Shown one piece after another: positions 8,731-17,727 of a stretch of 35,768 bases of DNA. The notes below the pieces were generated by a model, which had not been told where the DNA came from, did not search any database, and worked only from the letters and a program-made list of their open reading frames with translations. The stretch spans positions 1 through 35,768 of the forward strand of contig JAJAZD010000355.1 of the NCBI GenBank assembly GCA_026785945.1. The letters run 5' to 3'. The translations under genes were made by a program, and so were the position numbers. Numbering within the stretch: the first letter of the stretch is position 1; each line of letters opens with the position of its first letter. This stretch comes from Pseudonocardia sp. (lineage in GTDB: Bacteria; Actinomycetota; Actinomycetes; Mycobacteriales; Pseudonocardiaceae).

Positions 8731-10248
8731 ATGGCCGAGTTCGTCGGTGCCGTCGACCAGGGCACCACCAGCACCCGCTTCATGATCTTCGACCACTCCG
8801 GCGGCGTCGTGGGCCGCCACCAGCTCGAGCACGAGCAGATCCTGCCCCGGGCGGGCTGGGTGGAGCACAACCCCGTCGAGATCTGGGAGCGGGCGTCCGC
8901 GGTGATGCAGTCGGCGCTGAACTCCTCCGGGCTCGCCGCGTCGGACCTCGTCGCGCTGGGCATCACCAACCAGCGCGAGACGGCCGTGGTGTGGGACAGG
9001 AGGTCCGGCCGGCCGCTGTACAACGCGATCGTCTGGCAGGACATGCGCACCGACCGCATCGCCTCGGCCCTGGACCGCGACGGACGCGGTGACATCATCC
9101 GGCGCAAGGCCGGCCTGCCCCCGGCCACGTACTTCTCCGGCGGGAAGATCCAATGGATCCTGGAGAACGTCGACGGGGCGCGGGAGGCCGCCGAGCGCGG
9201 CGACGCGATCTTCGGCACGACCGACACCTGGCTGCTGTGGAACCTCACGGGGGGAACCTCCGGCGGGGTGCACGTCACCGACCCCACCAACGCCAGCCGC
9301 ACGATGCTCATGGACCTGGAGACCCTCGAATGGGACGACGAGCTGCTCGGCTTCTTCGGCATCCCCCGGCAGATGCTGCCGGAGATCGCACCCAGCTCGT
9401 ACCCGCAGGGCTACGGCCGGACGCTGGCGACGGGACCGCTGGCCGGGGAGGTGCCGATCACCGGGAACCTCGGCGACCAGCAGGCGGCCACCGTCGGCCA
9501 GGTCTGCTTCGCCCCGGGGGAGGCGAAGAACACCTACGGCACGGGCAACTTCATGCTGCTCAACACCGGGACCGAACTCGTGCGGTCGACCGCTGGGCTG
9601 CTCACGACCGTCGCCTACCAGTTCGCCGACGAGCCGGTGGTCTACGCGCTGGAGGGCTCGATCGCCGTCACCGGGTCGGCCATCCAGTGGCTGCGTGACC
9701 AGCTGGGCATCATCTCCGGGGCCTCCCAGAGCGAGTCGCTGGCCCGGCAGGTGGAGGACAACGGCGGCGTGTACTTCGTACCGGCGTTCTCGGGTCTGTT
9801 CGCCCCCTACTGGCGGTCCGACGCCCGCGGCGCGATCGTCGGCCTCTCCCGCTTCAACACCAACGCCCATCTGGCCCGGGCCACCCTCGAGGCGATCTGC
9901 TACCAGAGCCGGGACGTCGCCGAGGCCATGGAGTCCGACTCCGGTATGCATCTGGAGGTGCTCAAGGTCGACGGTGGCGTCACGGCCAACGAGCTGTGCA
10001 TGCAGATCCAGGCCGACGTCCTGGGCGTCCCGGTCATCCGGCCCGTCGTCGCGGAGACGACGGCGCTGGGCGCGGCCTACGCGGCCGGGCTGGCCGTCGG
10101 GTTCTGGAAGAACACCGACGAGCTGCGGACGAACTGGAACGAGTCGAGGCGCTGGCTGCCGGAGTGGTCGCCCGAACAGCGTGACACCGGTTACGCCCGG
10201 TGGAAGAAGGCGGTGACCCGGACGTTGGACTGGGTGGACGTGGACTAG
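8731..10248 (+). CDS. glpK: Glycerol kinase
   Basis: The 505-residue protein is a full-length FGGY-family glycerol kinase, which phosphorylates glycerol to sn-glycerol 3-phosphate with ATP. The phosphate-binding motif DQGTTSTR is at residues 9-16. [16 protein letters not shown], the YGTGNF segment and the C-terminal DGGVTANE motif all match the family. The length equals the usual 500 or so residues. It is followed 56 bases later by glpD, giving the classic glycerol catabolic pair. No glycerol facilitator gene (glpF) is next to it here. Cytosolic. Confidence 0.96.
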   Translation: MAEFVGAVDQGTTSTRFMIFDHSGGVVGRHQLEHEQILPRAGWVEHNPVEIWERASAVMQSALNSSGLAASDLVALGITNQRETAVVWDRRSGRPLYNAIVWQDMRTDRIASALDRDGRGDIIRRKAGLPPATYFSGGKIQWILENVDGAREAAERGDAIFGTTDTWLLWNLTGGTSGGVHVTDPTNASRTMLMDLETLEWDDELLGFFGIPRQMLPEIAPSSYPQGYGRTLATGPLAGEVPITGNLGDQQAATVGQVCFAPGEAKNTYGTGNFMLLNTGTELVRSTAGLLTTVAYQFADEPVVYALEGSIAVTGSAIQWLRDQLGIISGASQSESLARQVEDNGGVYFVPAFSGLFAPYWRSDARGAIVGLSRFNTNAHLARATLEAICYQSRDVAEAMESDSGMHLEVLKVDGGVTANELCMQIQADVLGVPVIRPVVAETTALGAAYAAGLAVGFWKNTDELRTNWNESRRWLPEWSPEQRDTGYARWKKAVTRTLDWVDVD

Positions 10249-10304
10249 ATCCCGCCGCATTCGATCCCCGCTGCGGCTTCTGTAGACACACGAGAGGACA
10301 CATC

Positions 10305-12014
10305 ATGCGATCGGTCGCGCTCTCCCCCGCGGCCCGCGAGGGTGCACTGCAGGCCATGGGTTCGACCGAGCTCGACGTGCTGGTCGTCGGGGGCGGTGTC
10401 GTCGGGGCCGGCTGTGCGCTCGACGCCGCCACCCGTGGCCTCACGGTCGGGCTCGTCGAGGCGCGCGACTTCGCCTCGGGCACGTCGAGCCGGTCCAGCA
10501 AGCTCATCCACGGCGGCCTGCGCTACCTGGAGATGCTCGACTTCCGGCTGGTCGCCGAGGCGCTGCATGAACGCGGGCTGCTCCTGGGCACCCTCGCCCC
10601 GCACCTGGTCCGGCCGGTGCCGTTCATCTACCCGCTCCGGCACCACGTGTGGGAGCGGGTCTACGCGGGCGCGGGTGTGGCGCTCTACGACACTCTCGGG
10701 CTGCTGTCGGGTCGGGCGCGCGCCCTGCCGGCCCACCGCCACCTCACCCGGCGCGGCGCGCGCAAGATCGTGCCGTCGCTGCGCAAGGACGCGCTGGTCG
10801 GGGCGCTGATGTACTACGACGCCCAGGTCGACGACGCCCGTCACACCATGTTCATCGCCCGCACCGCCGCCGCCTACGGGGCGCACGTCGCGTCCCGGGC
10901 CCGCGTCACCGGGCTGCTGCGCGAGGGCAGCCGCGTGACCGGCGCGCACGTGCTCGACCTGGAGTCCGGCGCCACCGTCGACGTCCGCGCCCAGCAGGTG
11001 ATCAACGCCACCGGGGTGTGGACCGACGAGACGCAGAGCCTGGTCGGCGAGCGCGGCCAGTTCAAGGTCCGGGCGAGCAAGGGCATCCACCTCGTGGTGC
11101 CGCGCGACCGCATCCAGGGCGACTCCGGGCTGATCCTGCGCACCGAGAAGTCCGTTCTGTTCGTCATCCCGTGGGGCCGGCACTGGATCATCGGGACGAC
11201 CGACACCGAATGGGCGCTCGACAAGGCCCACCCCGCCGCGAGCGCCGCCGACATCGACTACCTGCTCGACCACGTCAACGAGGTCCTGGAGCAGCCGCTC
11301 ACCCACGCCGACGTCGAGGGGGTGTACGCGGGGCTGCGGCCGCTGCTGTCGGGCGAGTCCGACTCGACCTCGAAGCTCTCCCGCGAGCACGCAGTGGCGC
11401 ACACCGTGCCCGGCCTCGTGGTCGTGGCGGGCGGGAAGTACACGACGTACCGGGTGATGGCCAAGGACGCCGTCGACGCGGCCGTGCACGCCCTGGACCA
11501 GAAGGTGCCGCCGTCGGTCACGGAGAACGTGCCGCTGCTGGGGGCCGAGGGGTACGAGGCGATGAAGAACGCCCGCTACCAGCTGGCACACCAGTACGGG
11601 CTGCACGTCGCCCGGATCGAGCACCTGCTCGGCCGCTACGGGTCGCTCGTCCACGAGGTGCTCGACCTGGTTCTCGCCGACCCGACGCTCGGCGACCCGC
11701 TCGCCGGGGCCCCCGACCACCTGCGCGCCGAGGTCGTCTACGCCGCCTCGTACGAGGGCGCACGACACCTCGACGACGTGCTCGCCCGCCGCACCCGCAT
11801 CTCGATCGAGACCTTCGACCGGGGCGTCGGCGCGGTGGAGGAGGTCGCCCGGCTGGTCGCGCCGGTGCTGGGCTGGAGCGACGAGCAGGTGGCCCGGGAG
11901 ATCGAGCACTACCGCAAGCGCGTCGACGCCGAGCGGGAGAGCCAGAAGATGCCCGACGACGAGACGGCCGACTCCGCCCGCATGGGCGCCCCCGAAGTGG
12001 TCCCCCTGACCTGA
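10305..12014 (+). CDS. glpD: Glycerol-3-phosphate dehydrogenase (FAD, respiratory)
   Basis: The 569-residue enzyme oxidises glycerol 3-phosphate to dihydroxyacetone phosphate and passes electrons to the quinone pool at the membrane. An N-terminal FAD-binding VVGGGVVGAG motif begins near residue 27. The family signature SSRSSKLIHGGLRYLE follows, then the conserved GTTDTEW and GGKYTTYR segments. The C-terminal domain is full length. ATG 10305 has GAGAGGA about eight bases upstream. It lies directly downstream of glpK, consistent with a glpKD operon. The final 25 residues are acidic and low-complexity, a minor oddity. Confidence 0.95.
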   Translation: MRSVALSPAAREGALQAMGSTELDVLVVGGGVVGAGCALDAATRGLTVGLVEARDFASGTSSRSSKLIHGGLRYLEMLDFRLVAEALHERGLLLGTLAPHLVRPVPFIYPLRHHVWERVYAGAGVALYDTLGLLSGRARALPAHRHLTRRGARKIVPSLRKDALVGALMYYDAQVDDARHTMFIARTAAAYGAHVASRARVTGLLREGSRVTGAHVLDLESGATVDVRAQQVINATGVWTDETQSLVGERGQFKVRASKGIHLVVPRDRIQGDSGLILRTEKSVLFVIPWGRHWIIGTTDTEWALDKAHPAASAADIDYLLDHVNEVLEQPLTHADVEGVYAGLRPLLSGESDSTSKLSREHAVAHTVPGLVVVAGGKYTTYRVMAKDAVDAAVHALDQKVPPSVTENVPLLGAEGYEAMKNARYQLAHQYGLHVARIEHLLGRYGSLVHEVLDLVLADPTLGDPLAGAPDHLRAEVVYAASYEGARHLDDVLARRTRISIETFDRGVGAVEEVARLVAPVLGWSDEQVAREIEHYRKRVDAERESQKMPDDETADSARMGAPEVVPLT

Positions 12015-12016
12015 CC

Positions 12017-12073
12017 CCCCGCGAGTCGGGGCCTCCGTGCGCGCGAGTCGGGGCGTACATGCGCGCGAGTCGG
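12017..12073. repeat. Three copies of CGCGAGTCGGGG after glpD
   Basis: The 12-mer CGCGAGTCGGGG occurs at 12020-12031, 12042-12053 and 12062-12073. The first copy extends to CCCCGCGAGTCGGGG (12017-12031), a 5-bp stem with a 5-base loop. The same 15-mer, in reverse complement, lies at 16295-16309. The repeats follow the glpD stop directly, so they could act as a terminator-like or REP-type element. Confidence 0.85.
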
Positions 12074-12101
12074 GGCCAGCGCGCGGACTAGCGTCGGCCT
12101 C

Positions 12102-13064
12102 ATGGGCCAACTGGTCGGGATCGCGGACGTCGACGCGGCGGCGGAGCGGATCGCGGGCCGTGTGCTGCGCACGCCGACCGTGCCGAGCCCGGGGCTCGGG
12201 GCGTACCTGGGTGCCCCGGTCACGCTCAAGCTCGAACTGCTGCAGCGCACCGGGTCGTTCAAGCCTCGCGGCGCCACCTCCAAGCTCCTCGGGTTGTCCG
12301 ACGCGGAACGTGCGGTGGGGGTCGTCGCGGTCAGTGGAGGCAACCACGGGCTGGCGTTGGCCGACGTCGCGGCGACGCTGGGGATCGCGGCCACCGTCGT
12401 CATGCCGGAGTCGGCGCCGGCGCGCTCGGTCGCGATGGCGCGGAGGTCCGGCGCGACGGTGCGGCTCACTCCCGACATGGCGGGTGCGTTCACGCTGCTC
12501 GACGAGCTGGTCGTCGGCGGGCTGACGCTCGTGCATCCCTTCGACGACCCGGTGGTGCTGGCCGCACAGGGCACGGTCGGCGCCGAGTTCGCGGCCGACG
12601 CCCCGGACGTGACGGACGTGCTGGTCAGCATCGGCGGTGGTGCGCTGATCTCCGGGGTGGCGGCCGCGTTCCGGGCGATGCGGCCAGGTGTCCGGATCTG
12701 GGGTGTGGAGACCGTGGGCGCCGAGGCCATGTCCCGCGCGCTGGCCGCGGGCGGGCCCACGCCGGTGGAGCTCTCGTCGCTCGTGTCCACGCTCAGCGCG
12801 CCGATGGTCTCGCAGCTGACCTACGACCACGTCGCGGCGCTGGTGGAGGACGTGCTCGTCGTCCCCGACGCCGACGCGGTGCGCGGTGTCCTCACCCTCG
12901 CCGAGGAGGCGAAGGTGTGGGCCGAGCCCGCCGCAGGCTGCCTGGTGCCGGCCGCACGCCAGGTGCTGGACCGCGTCGGGCCGGGGGCGCGGCTGGGGCT
13001 CGTCGTGTGCGGCGGGAACGTGACGCCCGCCGACGTCGCGACGTGGACCTCGCGCCTCGCCTGA
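12102..13064 (+). CDS. PLP-dependent serine/threonine dehydratase-like enzyme
   Basis: The 320-residue protein is a fold-type II pyridoxal-phosphate enzyme. The Schiff-base lysine is K54 in GSFKPRGA, the substrate/cofactor loop is SGGNHG at 78-83, and a glycine-rich phosphate loop IGGGALISG follows near residue 180. Near the C-terminus, VVCGGNVTP is typical of threonine dehydratase, serine dehydratase and serine racemase groups. There is no C-terminal ACT regulatory domain, so it is more like a catabolic dehydratase or racemase than biosynthetic IlvA. It is separated from glpD by the repeat cluster and is probably expressed alone. The substrate (Ser, Thr or a beta-hydroxy amino acid) cannot be told from sequence. 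Confidence 0.85.
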   Translation: MGQLVGIADVDAAAERIAGRVLRTPTVPSPGLGAYLGAPVTLKLELLQRTGSFKPRGATSKLLGLSDAERAVGVVAVSGGNHGLALADVAATLGIAATVVMPESAPARSVAMARRSGATVRLTPDMAGAFTLLDELVVGGLTLVHPFDDPVVLAAQGTVGAEFAADAPDVTDVLVSIGGGALISGVAAAFRAMRPGVRIWGVETVGAEAMSRALAAGGPTPVELSSLVSTLSAPMVSQLTYDHVAALVEDVLVVPDADAVRGVLTLAEEAKVWAEPAAGCLVPAARQVLDRVGPGARLGLVVCGGNVTPADVATWTSRLA

Positions 13065-13124
13065 CCTTGGCTCGCCGCCGAGCACGTCGTCGATACCCCG
13101 TCATGCCCCCGATCGCAGGGCCGT

Positions 13125-13144
13125 GCCCCCCGTCGAGCGGGGGC
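13125..13144. terminator. Candidate bidirectional terminator hairpins
   Basis: GCCCCC (13125-13130) pairs with GGGGGC (13139-13144) across an 8-base loop. A second hairpin follows at 13168-13183 (GCCGGC twice around AACG). They lie between the convergent dehydratase and VOC genes, so they may terminate both. There is no U-tract, as is common in high-GC actinobacteria. Confidence 0.5.
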
Positions 13145-13197
13145 GTGACGCCGGACGGGGAGCGCGAGCCGGCAACGGCCGGCGTCGGCGCGGGCCG

Positions 13198-13605
13198 CTA
13201 CTGCTGGGGCATCGCGCTGACGTCCATCCACAGGACCTCCCACTGGTGTCCGTCGAGGTCCTGGAAGCTGGACCCGTACATGAAGCCGTGGTCCTGGGGC
13301 TCGTTCGACGGGCTGCCACCGGCGGCGAGGGCGGTGGCGACCAGCTGGTCCACCTCCTCGCGGCTCTCGGCCGAGAGGGCCATGATCGCCTCGGTCTGGG
13401 CGGTCGCGTCCGAGATCGGCTTCTTGGTGAAGTCGGAGAACCGCTTCTCGACGAGCAGCATCACCGTCGTCTCCTCGTTGACGATCATGGCGGTGGCCGA
13501 GTCGTCGGTGAACGTGGGGTCGAAGGTGAAGCCCAGCTTCGTGAAGAACGCGACGGAGGCGTCGAGGTTCTTGACCGGGAGGTTGAGGAACAGCTTGCGG
13601 GACAT
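13198..13605 (-). CDS. VOC-family (glyoxalase-fold) protein
   Basis: The 135-residue protein has the two-module beta-alpha-beta-beta-beta layout of the vicinal-oxygen-chelate superfamily. The first module begins KLFLNLPVKNLDASVAFFTK. The second ends GSSFQDLDGHQWEVLWMD, with the conserved D-x-D-G-H and E. It resembles the bleomycin-resistance/extradiol group whose actinobacterial members mostly lack known substrates. The ATG at 13605 is preceded by GAAGGAG at good spacing. It is monocistronic, converges with the dehydratase and lies downstream of gnd on the same strand with 148 bases between. Confidence 0.85.
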   Translation of the reverse strand: MSRKLFLNLPVKNLDASVAFFTKLGFTFDPTFTDDSATAMIVNEETTVMLLVEKRFSDFTKKPISDATAQTEAIMALSAESREEVDQLVATALAAGGSPSNEPQDHGFMYGSSFQDLDGHQWEVLWMDVSAMPQQ

Positions 13606-13753
13606 GGCGTCTCCTTCAGGGTGCGGATACGCAGGATTGACCGAGCCCTCGTCCAGGAATCATCGGTGCGGTCGGCGAATTCTGGGACGTCGAGCGCACG
13701 TGCGCGCTCCGCCGAGGCCCCTGTTCTGGACGGCCTGGCGTATGAGGGCGGGC

Positions 13754-15199
13754 TCAGATGTCGGTGCGCACCTCGGTGCCGTCCTGGCCCCACCGCGTGT
13801 GGAAGGAGCCCGCGGTGTCGATCCGCTTGTAGGTATGGGCGCCGAAGTAGTCGCGCAGGCCCTGGATCAGGTTCGCCGGGCCGCGCTCGCGTCGGTAACC
13901 GTCGTAGTACGCCAGCGACGAGGCGAACGCCGGGATCGGCACGCCCTGCGCGGTGGCGGTCGCGACCACGCGTCGCCACGCGTCCTGCGCGTTCGCCACC
14001 GCTTCGGTGAAGTACGGCACCATCAGGAGGTTGTCCAGGTCGGGATGCTCGACGTAGGCGTCTCGGATGCGGTTGAGGAACTGCGCGCGGATGATGCAGC
14101 CGCCGCGCCAGATCGTCGCCATCGCGCCGAGATCGAGGTCCCAGCCCTCCGCGATCGACGCCGCACGCATCTGCGCGAAACCCTGCGCGTAGGCCACCAC
14201 CTTGCTGGCGTAGAGGGCCTGGCGGATGTCGTCGACGAACGAGGCGTCGGCCTGACCCGCGGGAGTCGGGCCGGCCAGTGCGGTGGACGCGGCCGAGCGC
14301 TCGTCGCGCAGCGACGACAGCCCGCGGGCGAACACCGCCTCGGTGATGCCGGTCAGCGGCACGCCCAGGTTCAGCGCGTCGATCGCCGTCCAGGTGCCGG
14401 TGCCCTTCTGCCCGGCCTGGTCGAGGATGACGTCGACGAGCGGGCCGCCGGACCGCTCGTCGGTCTTGGCCAGCACCTTCGCGGTGATCTCGATGAGGAA
14501 CGACTCCAGGTCGCCGGAGTTCCACTCCTCGAAGATCGTCGCGATCGCCGGGGCGCTCAGGCCGGCGACGTGGGTGAGCAGGTCGTACGCCTCGGCGATG
14601 AGCTGGATGTCTGCGTACTCGATGCCGTTGTGCACCATCTTGACGTAATGGCCGGCCCCGTCGGGTCCGACGTGGACGCAGCACGGCGTGCCGTCGACGA
14701 CCGCCGCGATCGACGTCAGGATCTCCTCGACCTCGGCGTAGGCGTGCGTGTCACCACCGGGCATGATGCTCGGCCCGAGCAGCGCACCCTCCTCGCCGCC
14801 CGACACACCGATGCCCATGAACCGCAGGCCGTGCGTGGCGCACTCCTCGGTGCGGCGCTTGGTGTCGCGGAAGTGCGAGTTGCCGGCGTCGATGATGATG
14901 TCGCCGTCGTCGAGCAACGGGGTGAGCTCGGAGATCACCCCGTCGACGGGCGGCCCGGCCTTGACCATCACGATGATCCGCCGGGGCGTCTCCAGCGCAG
15001 CGACGAAGTCCTCCAGCGACTCGGCCGCCGTGAACGCGCCCTCGTCGCCGTGGGCCTCGATGAACTCCTTGGTGCGCGCGGCGGTGCGGTTGTGCACGGC
15101 GATCGGGACACCACGGCGGGCGATGTTGCGGGCGAGGTTCGCCCCCATCACCGCCAGCCCGGTCACGCCGATGCGGCTTGCTCCGGTGGACTGGGTCAT
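13754..15199 (-). CDS. gnd: 6-phosphogluconate dehydrogenase, decarboxylating
   Basis: The 481-residue enzyme converts 6-phosphogluconate to ribulose 5-phosphate and CO2 with reduction of NADP, in the pentose phosphate pathway. The N-terminal Rossmann motif GVTGLAVMGANLARN is followed by VHNRTAART, where the arginine favours NADP. The signature GVSGGEEGALLGPSIMPGG and KMVHNGIEY carry catalytic residues. The all-helical C-terminal domain includes IIRAQFLNRI. Its length is that of the long, dimeric form. The ATG has GAGGAG upstream. It is divergent from the EamA gene, with about 180 bases between them. Confidence 0.95.
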   Translation of the reverse strand: MTQSTGASRIGVTGLAVMGANLARNIARRGVPIAVHNRTAARTKEFIEAHGDEGAFTAAESLEDFVAALETPRRIIVMVKAGPPVDGVISELTPLLDDGDIIIDAGNSHFRDTKRRTEECATHGLRFMGIGVSGGEEGALLGPSIMPGGDTHAYAEVEEILTSIAAVVDGTPCCVHVGPDGAGHYVKMVHNGIEYADIQLIAEAYDLLTHVAGLSAPAIATIFEEWNSGDLESFLIEITAKVLAKTDERSGGPLVDVILDQAGQKGTGTWTAIDALNLGVPLTGITEAVFARGLSSLRDERSAASTALAGPTPAGQADASFVDDIRQALYASKVVAYAQGFAQMRAASIAEGWDLDLGAMATIWRGGCIIRAQFLNRIRDAYVEHPDLDNLLMVPYFTEAVANAQDAWRRVVATATAQGVPIPAFASSLAYYDGYRRERGPANLIQGLRDYFGAHTYKRIDTAGSFHTRWGQDGTEVRTDI

Positions 15200-15380
15200 C
15201 GTGCTCCTCGAACGCGCGGGGACGGGCCTGGCCCGGGCGACGTTACGACCTCACCGGAACCTCCGCCGAGGCGCGTGCGCCGAGCGGCAGCCGGTGGCGG
15301 ATCTGGACGCGCCCGCGGGTGTTCCGGAATCCGGCACGGACATCCTTGGTGGCGCCCGGCGCGCCGTACCGTTCGCACGC

Positions 15381-16173
15381 ATGACCGGTGGCCGGTGGAT
15401 GCCGCTCGCCACCGTGCTGCTGGGGAGCCAGGTCGCCGGACTCGTCGTATCCCTGCTGCTCACCCTCGGTGGCGACGTCGGGATGGGCGCGGGCGGGCTC
15501 GCGTTCGCGCTGGGCGCCGGCGCGACCAATGCCGCAGCCCTCGCATGCTTCTACCGGGCGGGCCGGACAGGCGACCTCAGCGTGGTGTCCCCGATCGCCG
15601 CAGGTGGGGCGATCGTGCCGGTGGTCGTCGGGGTGCTGGGCGGTGACCGGCCGAGCGCGCTGCAGGTCGTCGGCATCCCGCTCGTGCTCGCCGGCATCGT
15701 GCTGGCAGCGGCGCGGCCGCGCAACCCGATAGCAGGCAACCCGATAGCAGGCAGCCCGGCCACCGGGCCCCGCGGCACCGGGTGGGCGCTGTTCGCCGGG
15801 CTCCTGTTCGGTGTCTTCCTGACGACCTACGCCCAGGCGGCCGCCGACTCGTCGGCCGGGGCGCTGCTGTGGTCACGCGTCGGGCTCGTGGTGACGACCG
15901 GGATCGGCGTCCTCGCGTTCCGCGAGACCCTCACGGCCCGCCCGCGACGCGGTTCTCGTCCTCGTGCCGGGGCTGCTGCTGGCGCTGGGGACGTTCGTCT
16001 TCGGCGAGGCGAGCCGGCTGGGGCTGCTCAGCGTGGTGTCGGTCATCGCGACGCTGAACCCCGTGGTGACGGTCCTGCTGGCGTACCTGTTGCTCCGCGA
16101 ACGGCTGGCGGGGGCGCAACGGATCGGTGCGGCCGCGGCGCTCGGCGGCGTCGCGCTGCTCGCAGCCGGCTGA
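15381..16173 (+). pseudogene. EamA/DMT-family transporter with a frameshift
   Basis: The gene begins at ATG 15381 and encodes hydrophobic helices typical of an EamA drug/metabolite transporter (first half up to LAFRETLTARPR, near 15945). From there the homologous sequence continues in another frame (VPGLLLALGTFVFGEASRLG and the last helices, to LLAAG at 16170). Reading the two frames together gives about 263 residues with eight to ten membrane segments, close to the short end of the family. A single extra base around 15940-15955, in GC-rich sequence, would account for it. It may be a recent pseudogene or a sequencing error. The substrate is unknown. Confidence 0.75.
15723..15752. repeat. Tandem 15-bp repeat (two copies) inside EamA gene
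   Basis: AACCCGATAGCAGGC occurs twice back to back at 15723-15737 and 15738-15752. It is in frame and encodes NPIAG twice in the loop between predicted membrane helices. It looks like a recent slippage duplication in a loop that tolerates length change. Confidence 0.85.
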
Positions 16174-16272
16174 GAGCCGAGCTGCGGACCGAGCGGATGC
16201 GACGATGCGAGATGCCGTTGCCTGTCACCGGCTACGCCCGCGTACGGCTCACCGACCGGCGTGACGCTCTCA

Positions 16273-16309
16273 CCCCGACTCGCGCGCACGGAAACCCCGA
16301 CTCGCGGGG
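16273..16309. repeat. Two inverted-orientation copies of the glpD-side repeat
   Basis: CCCCGACTCGCG lies at 16273-16284 and 16295-16306, the reverse complement of the 12-mer found three times at 12020-12073. The second copy extends to the same 15-base hairpin, CCCCGACTCGCGGGG (16295-16309). It sits between the convergent EamA and SCO1664-family genes, ending just before the latter's stop, which suits a bidirectional terminator or REP-like element. Confidence 0.85.
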
Positions 16310-16310
16310 T

Positions 16311-17105
16311 TCAGAAGGCCGGCCAGGGAATCGCCGGGCCGTAGCCGGAGGGCTCGGGGAAGCACCGTTGGGCGAGCAGGGTGTCGACGCGCGACGACAA
16401 GGTGCGCACCTCCCGTCGGGTGATGTGCTCGCCCAGCACGTCGTCCAGACCGCCGTCGAGTTCGACGCGCAGCTTCTCCAGGACCTCGACGACGTCCGCC
16501 GGCAGCGGCTGCCCGACCCATCCCCACAGCACCGTGCGGAGCTTGTCCTCCACGTGCAGGGTCAGGCCGTGGTCGACGCCGTAGATGTTGCCGTCGGTGC
16601 CGGCGAGCACGTGCCCACCCTTCCGGTCGGCGTTGTTGACGATCAGGTCGAACGCCGCCATCCGGCGCAGCGCGGGGGTGTCGGCGTGGGCGAGGACCGC
16701 GGGCTTGCCGCGGTCACCGCGGGCGCGCAGCACCGTGAGCCAGCCCGACGGGACGTTCTTCGGGGACCGGACGTCCACGAACGCGCGCTCGTCGTCGGTG
16801 TCGACCCAGGCCTGCACCATGCCCGGGCCGAACGGGCCGTCACGCAGGAGGGTCGGCGGCACCACGTGGAACCCGGCGGCCTCCGACACGAGGAACGAGG
16901 CGACCTCACGGCCCGCAAGGGTGCCGTCGGGGAAGTCCCAGAGCGGCCGCTCGCCCCGCACCGGCTTGTAGACGCACTGCATCTCGAGACCGTCGGCGCC
17001 GACAGTGCCGAAGAGCGTGGCGTTGGAGGCGTCGACCAGCCGGCCGGTGATGTCGATGCGGCCGCGCCGCAGCAGTCCCGGCACGGCCGGGTCACGAGGA
17101 TCCAC
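16311..17105 (-). CDS. SCO1664-family protein (kinase-like fold)
   Basis: The 264-residue protein matches the actinobacterial SCO1664 family, which is distantly related to PI3/4-kinase-like phosphotransferases. Visible motifs are QCVYKPVRGERPLWDF, with a lysine where ATP would be bound; FDLIVNNADRKGGH, a catalytic-loop-like D/N/D segment; and IYGVDHGLTLH, a DxG-like metal motif. The biochemical role is unknown. It starts four bases after the DUF3090 stop and belongs to the same minus-strand operon as the phosphatase upstream. In mycobacteria the equivalent trio lies close to mshC and uppP; here uppP is near but mshC is not in view. Confidence 0.85.
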   Translation of the reverse strand: MDPRDPAVPGLLRRGRIDITGRLVDASNATLFGTVGADGLEMQCVYKPVRGERPLWDFPDGTLAGREVASFLVSEAAGFHVVPPTLLRDGPFGPGMVQAWVDTDDERAFVDVRSPKNVPSGWLTVLRARGDRGKPAVLAHADTPALRRMAAFDLIVNNADRKGGHVLAGTDGNIYGVDHGLTLHVEDKLRTVLWGWVGQPLPADVVEVLEKLRVELDGGLDDVLGEHITRREVRTLSSRVDTLLAQRCFPEPSGYGPAIPWPAF

Positions 17106-17109
17106 GCGC

Positions 17110-17676
17110 TCAGTCCGCGACCGGGGACCTCTGGTGGTACCCGTTGAGCCGCACGCAGACGTGCCCCTCGGGTGCGAGCGGTTCGGCGCACAGGGGGCAG
17201 GGCGGGCGACCCGCGGAGACGACCTTCTCCGCCCGGTCCGCGAACGCTCGGGCCTGCACCGGGGAGAGGAACACGCGCAACGCGTCGGGACCCTCGTCGG
17301 TGTCGTCGAGCACGACGGACTCGTCGATCTCCTCCTCGCTGACCGCGAGCAGTTCGATCACCACCGAGCTGGAGTCGGAGTCCCAGCCCAGGCCCATCGT
17401 GCCGACGCGGAACTCCTCGTCGAGCGGGACGGCGAGCGGGCCGAGATCGCTGCCCGTCCCCTCGTCCGGCACGTCGGAGCCGAAACGGCGGGCGACCTCC
17501 TGCAGGAGCGCGCTGATGCGCTCGGCGAGCACCGAGACCTGCTGCTTCTCCAACTGCACGCTGATGGTGCGGGCCTCTTCGATCGCCTGAAGGTAGAACG
17601 TGCGATCGCCGGGCTCGCCGACGGTCCCGGCGACGAAGCGCTCGGGCTGGCGGAAGACATGGATGACGCGTGACAT
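17110..17676 (-). CDS. DUF3090 family protein
   Basis: The 188-residue protein begins MSRVIHVFRQPERFVAGTVG, the hallmark N-terminus of DUF3090. It ends with a small zinc-ribbon-like segment, CPLCAEPLAPEGHVC, which supplies CxxC plus a further cysteine. The ATG at 17676 was chosen over an upstream in-frame start at 17715 because it gives the family N-terminus. The function is unknown. It is co-directional with the histidine phosphatase upstream and the SCO1664-family gene downstream, an arrangement seen widely in actinobacteria. No membrane segment is visible, so it is probably cytosolic. Confidence 0.88.
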   Translation of the reverse strand: MSRVIHVFRQPERFVAGTVGEPGDRTFYLQAIEEARTISVQLEKQQVSVLAERISALLQEVARRFGSDVPDEGTGSDLGPLAVPLDEEFRVGTMGLGWDSDSSSVVIELLAVSEEEIDESVVLDDTDEGPDALRVFLSPVQARAFADRAEKVVSAGRPPCPLCAEPLAPEGHVCVRLNGYHQRSPVAD

Positions 17677-17727
17677 GGCACTTTCGAGAGTAGGCCACCA
17701 GCGCGCCCGCGGCACGCCTGCGGGGCG

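Noticed and set aside
7648-10260. An 870-codon minus-strand open frame opposite glpK
   Set aside because: glpK is unambiguous on the plus strand; the antisense translation shows no recognisable motif.
12020-12073. A CRISPR-like array
   Set aside because: The three 12-base repeats are too short, with spacers of only 8-10 bases, and there are no cas genes nearby.
10245-13085. A 946-codon open frame on the minus strand opposite glpD and the dehydratase gene
   Set aside because: It is antisense to well-recognised genes, its translation is arginine/glycine/proline-rich with no domain, and long antisense frames are expected at this GC content.
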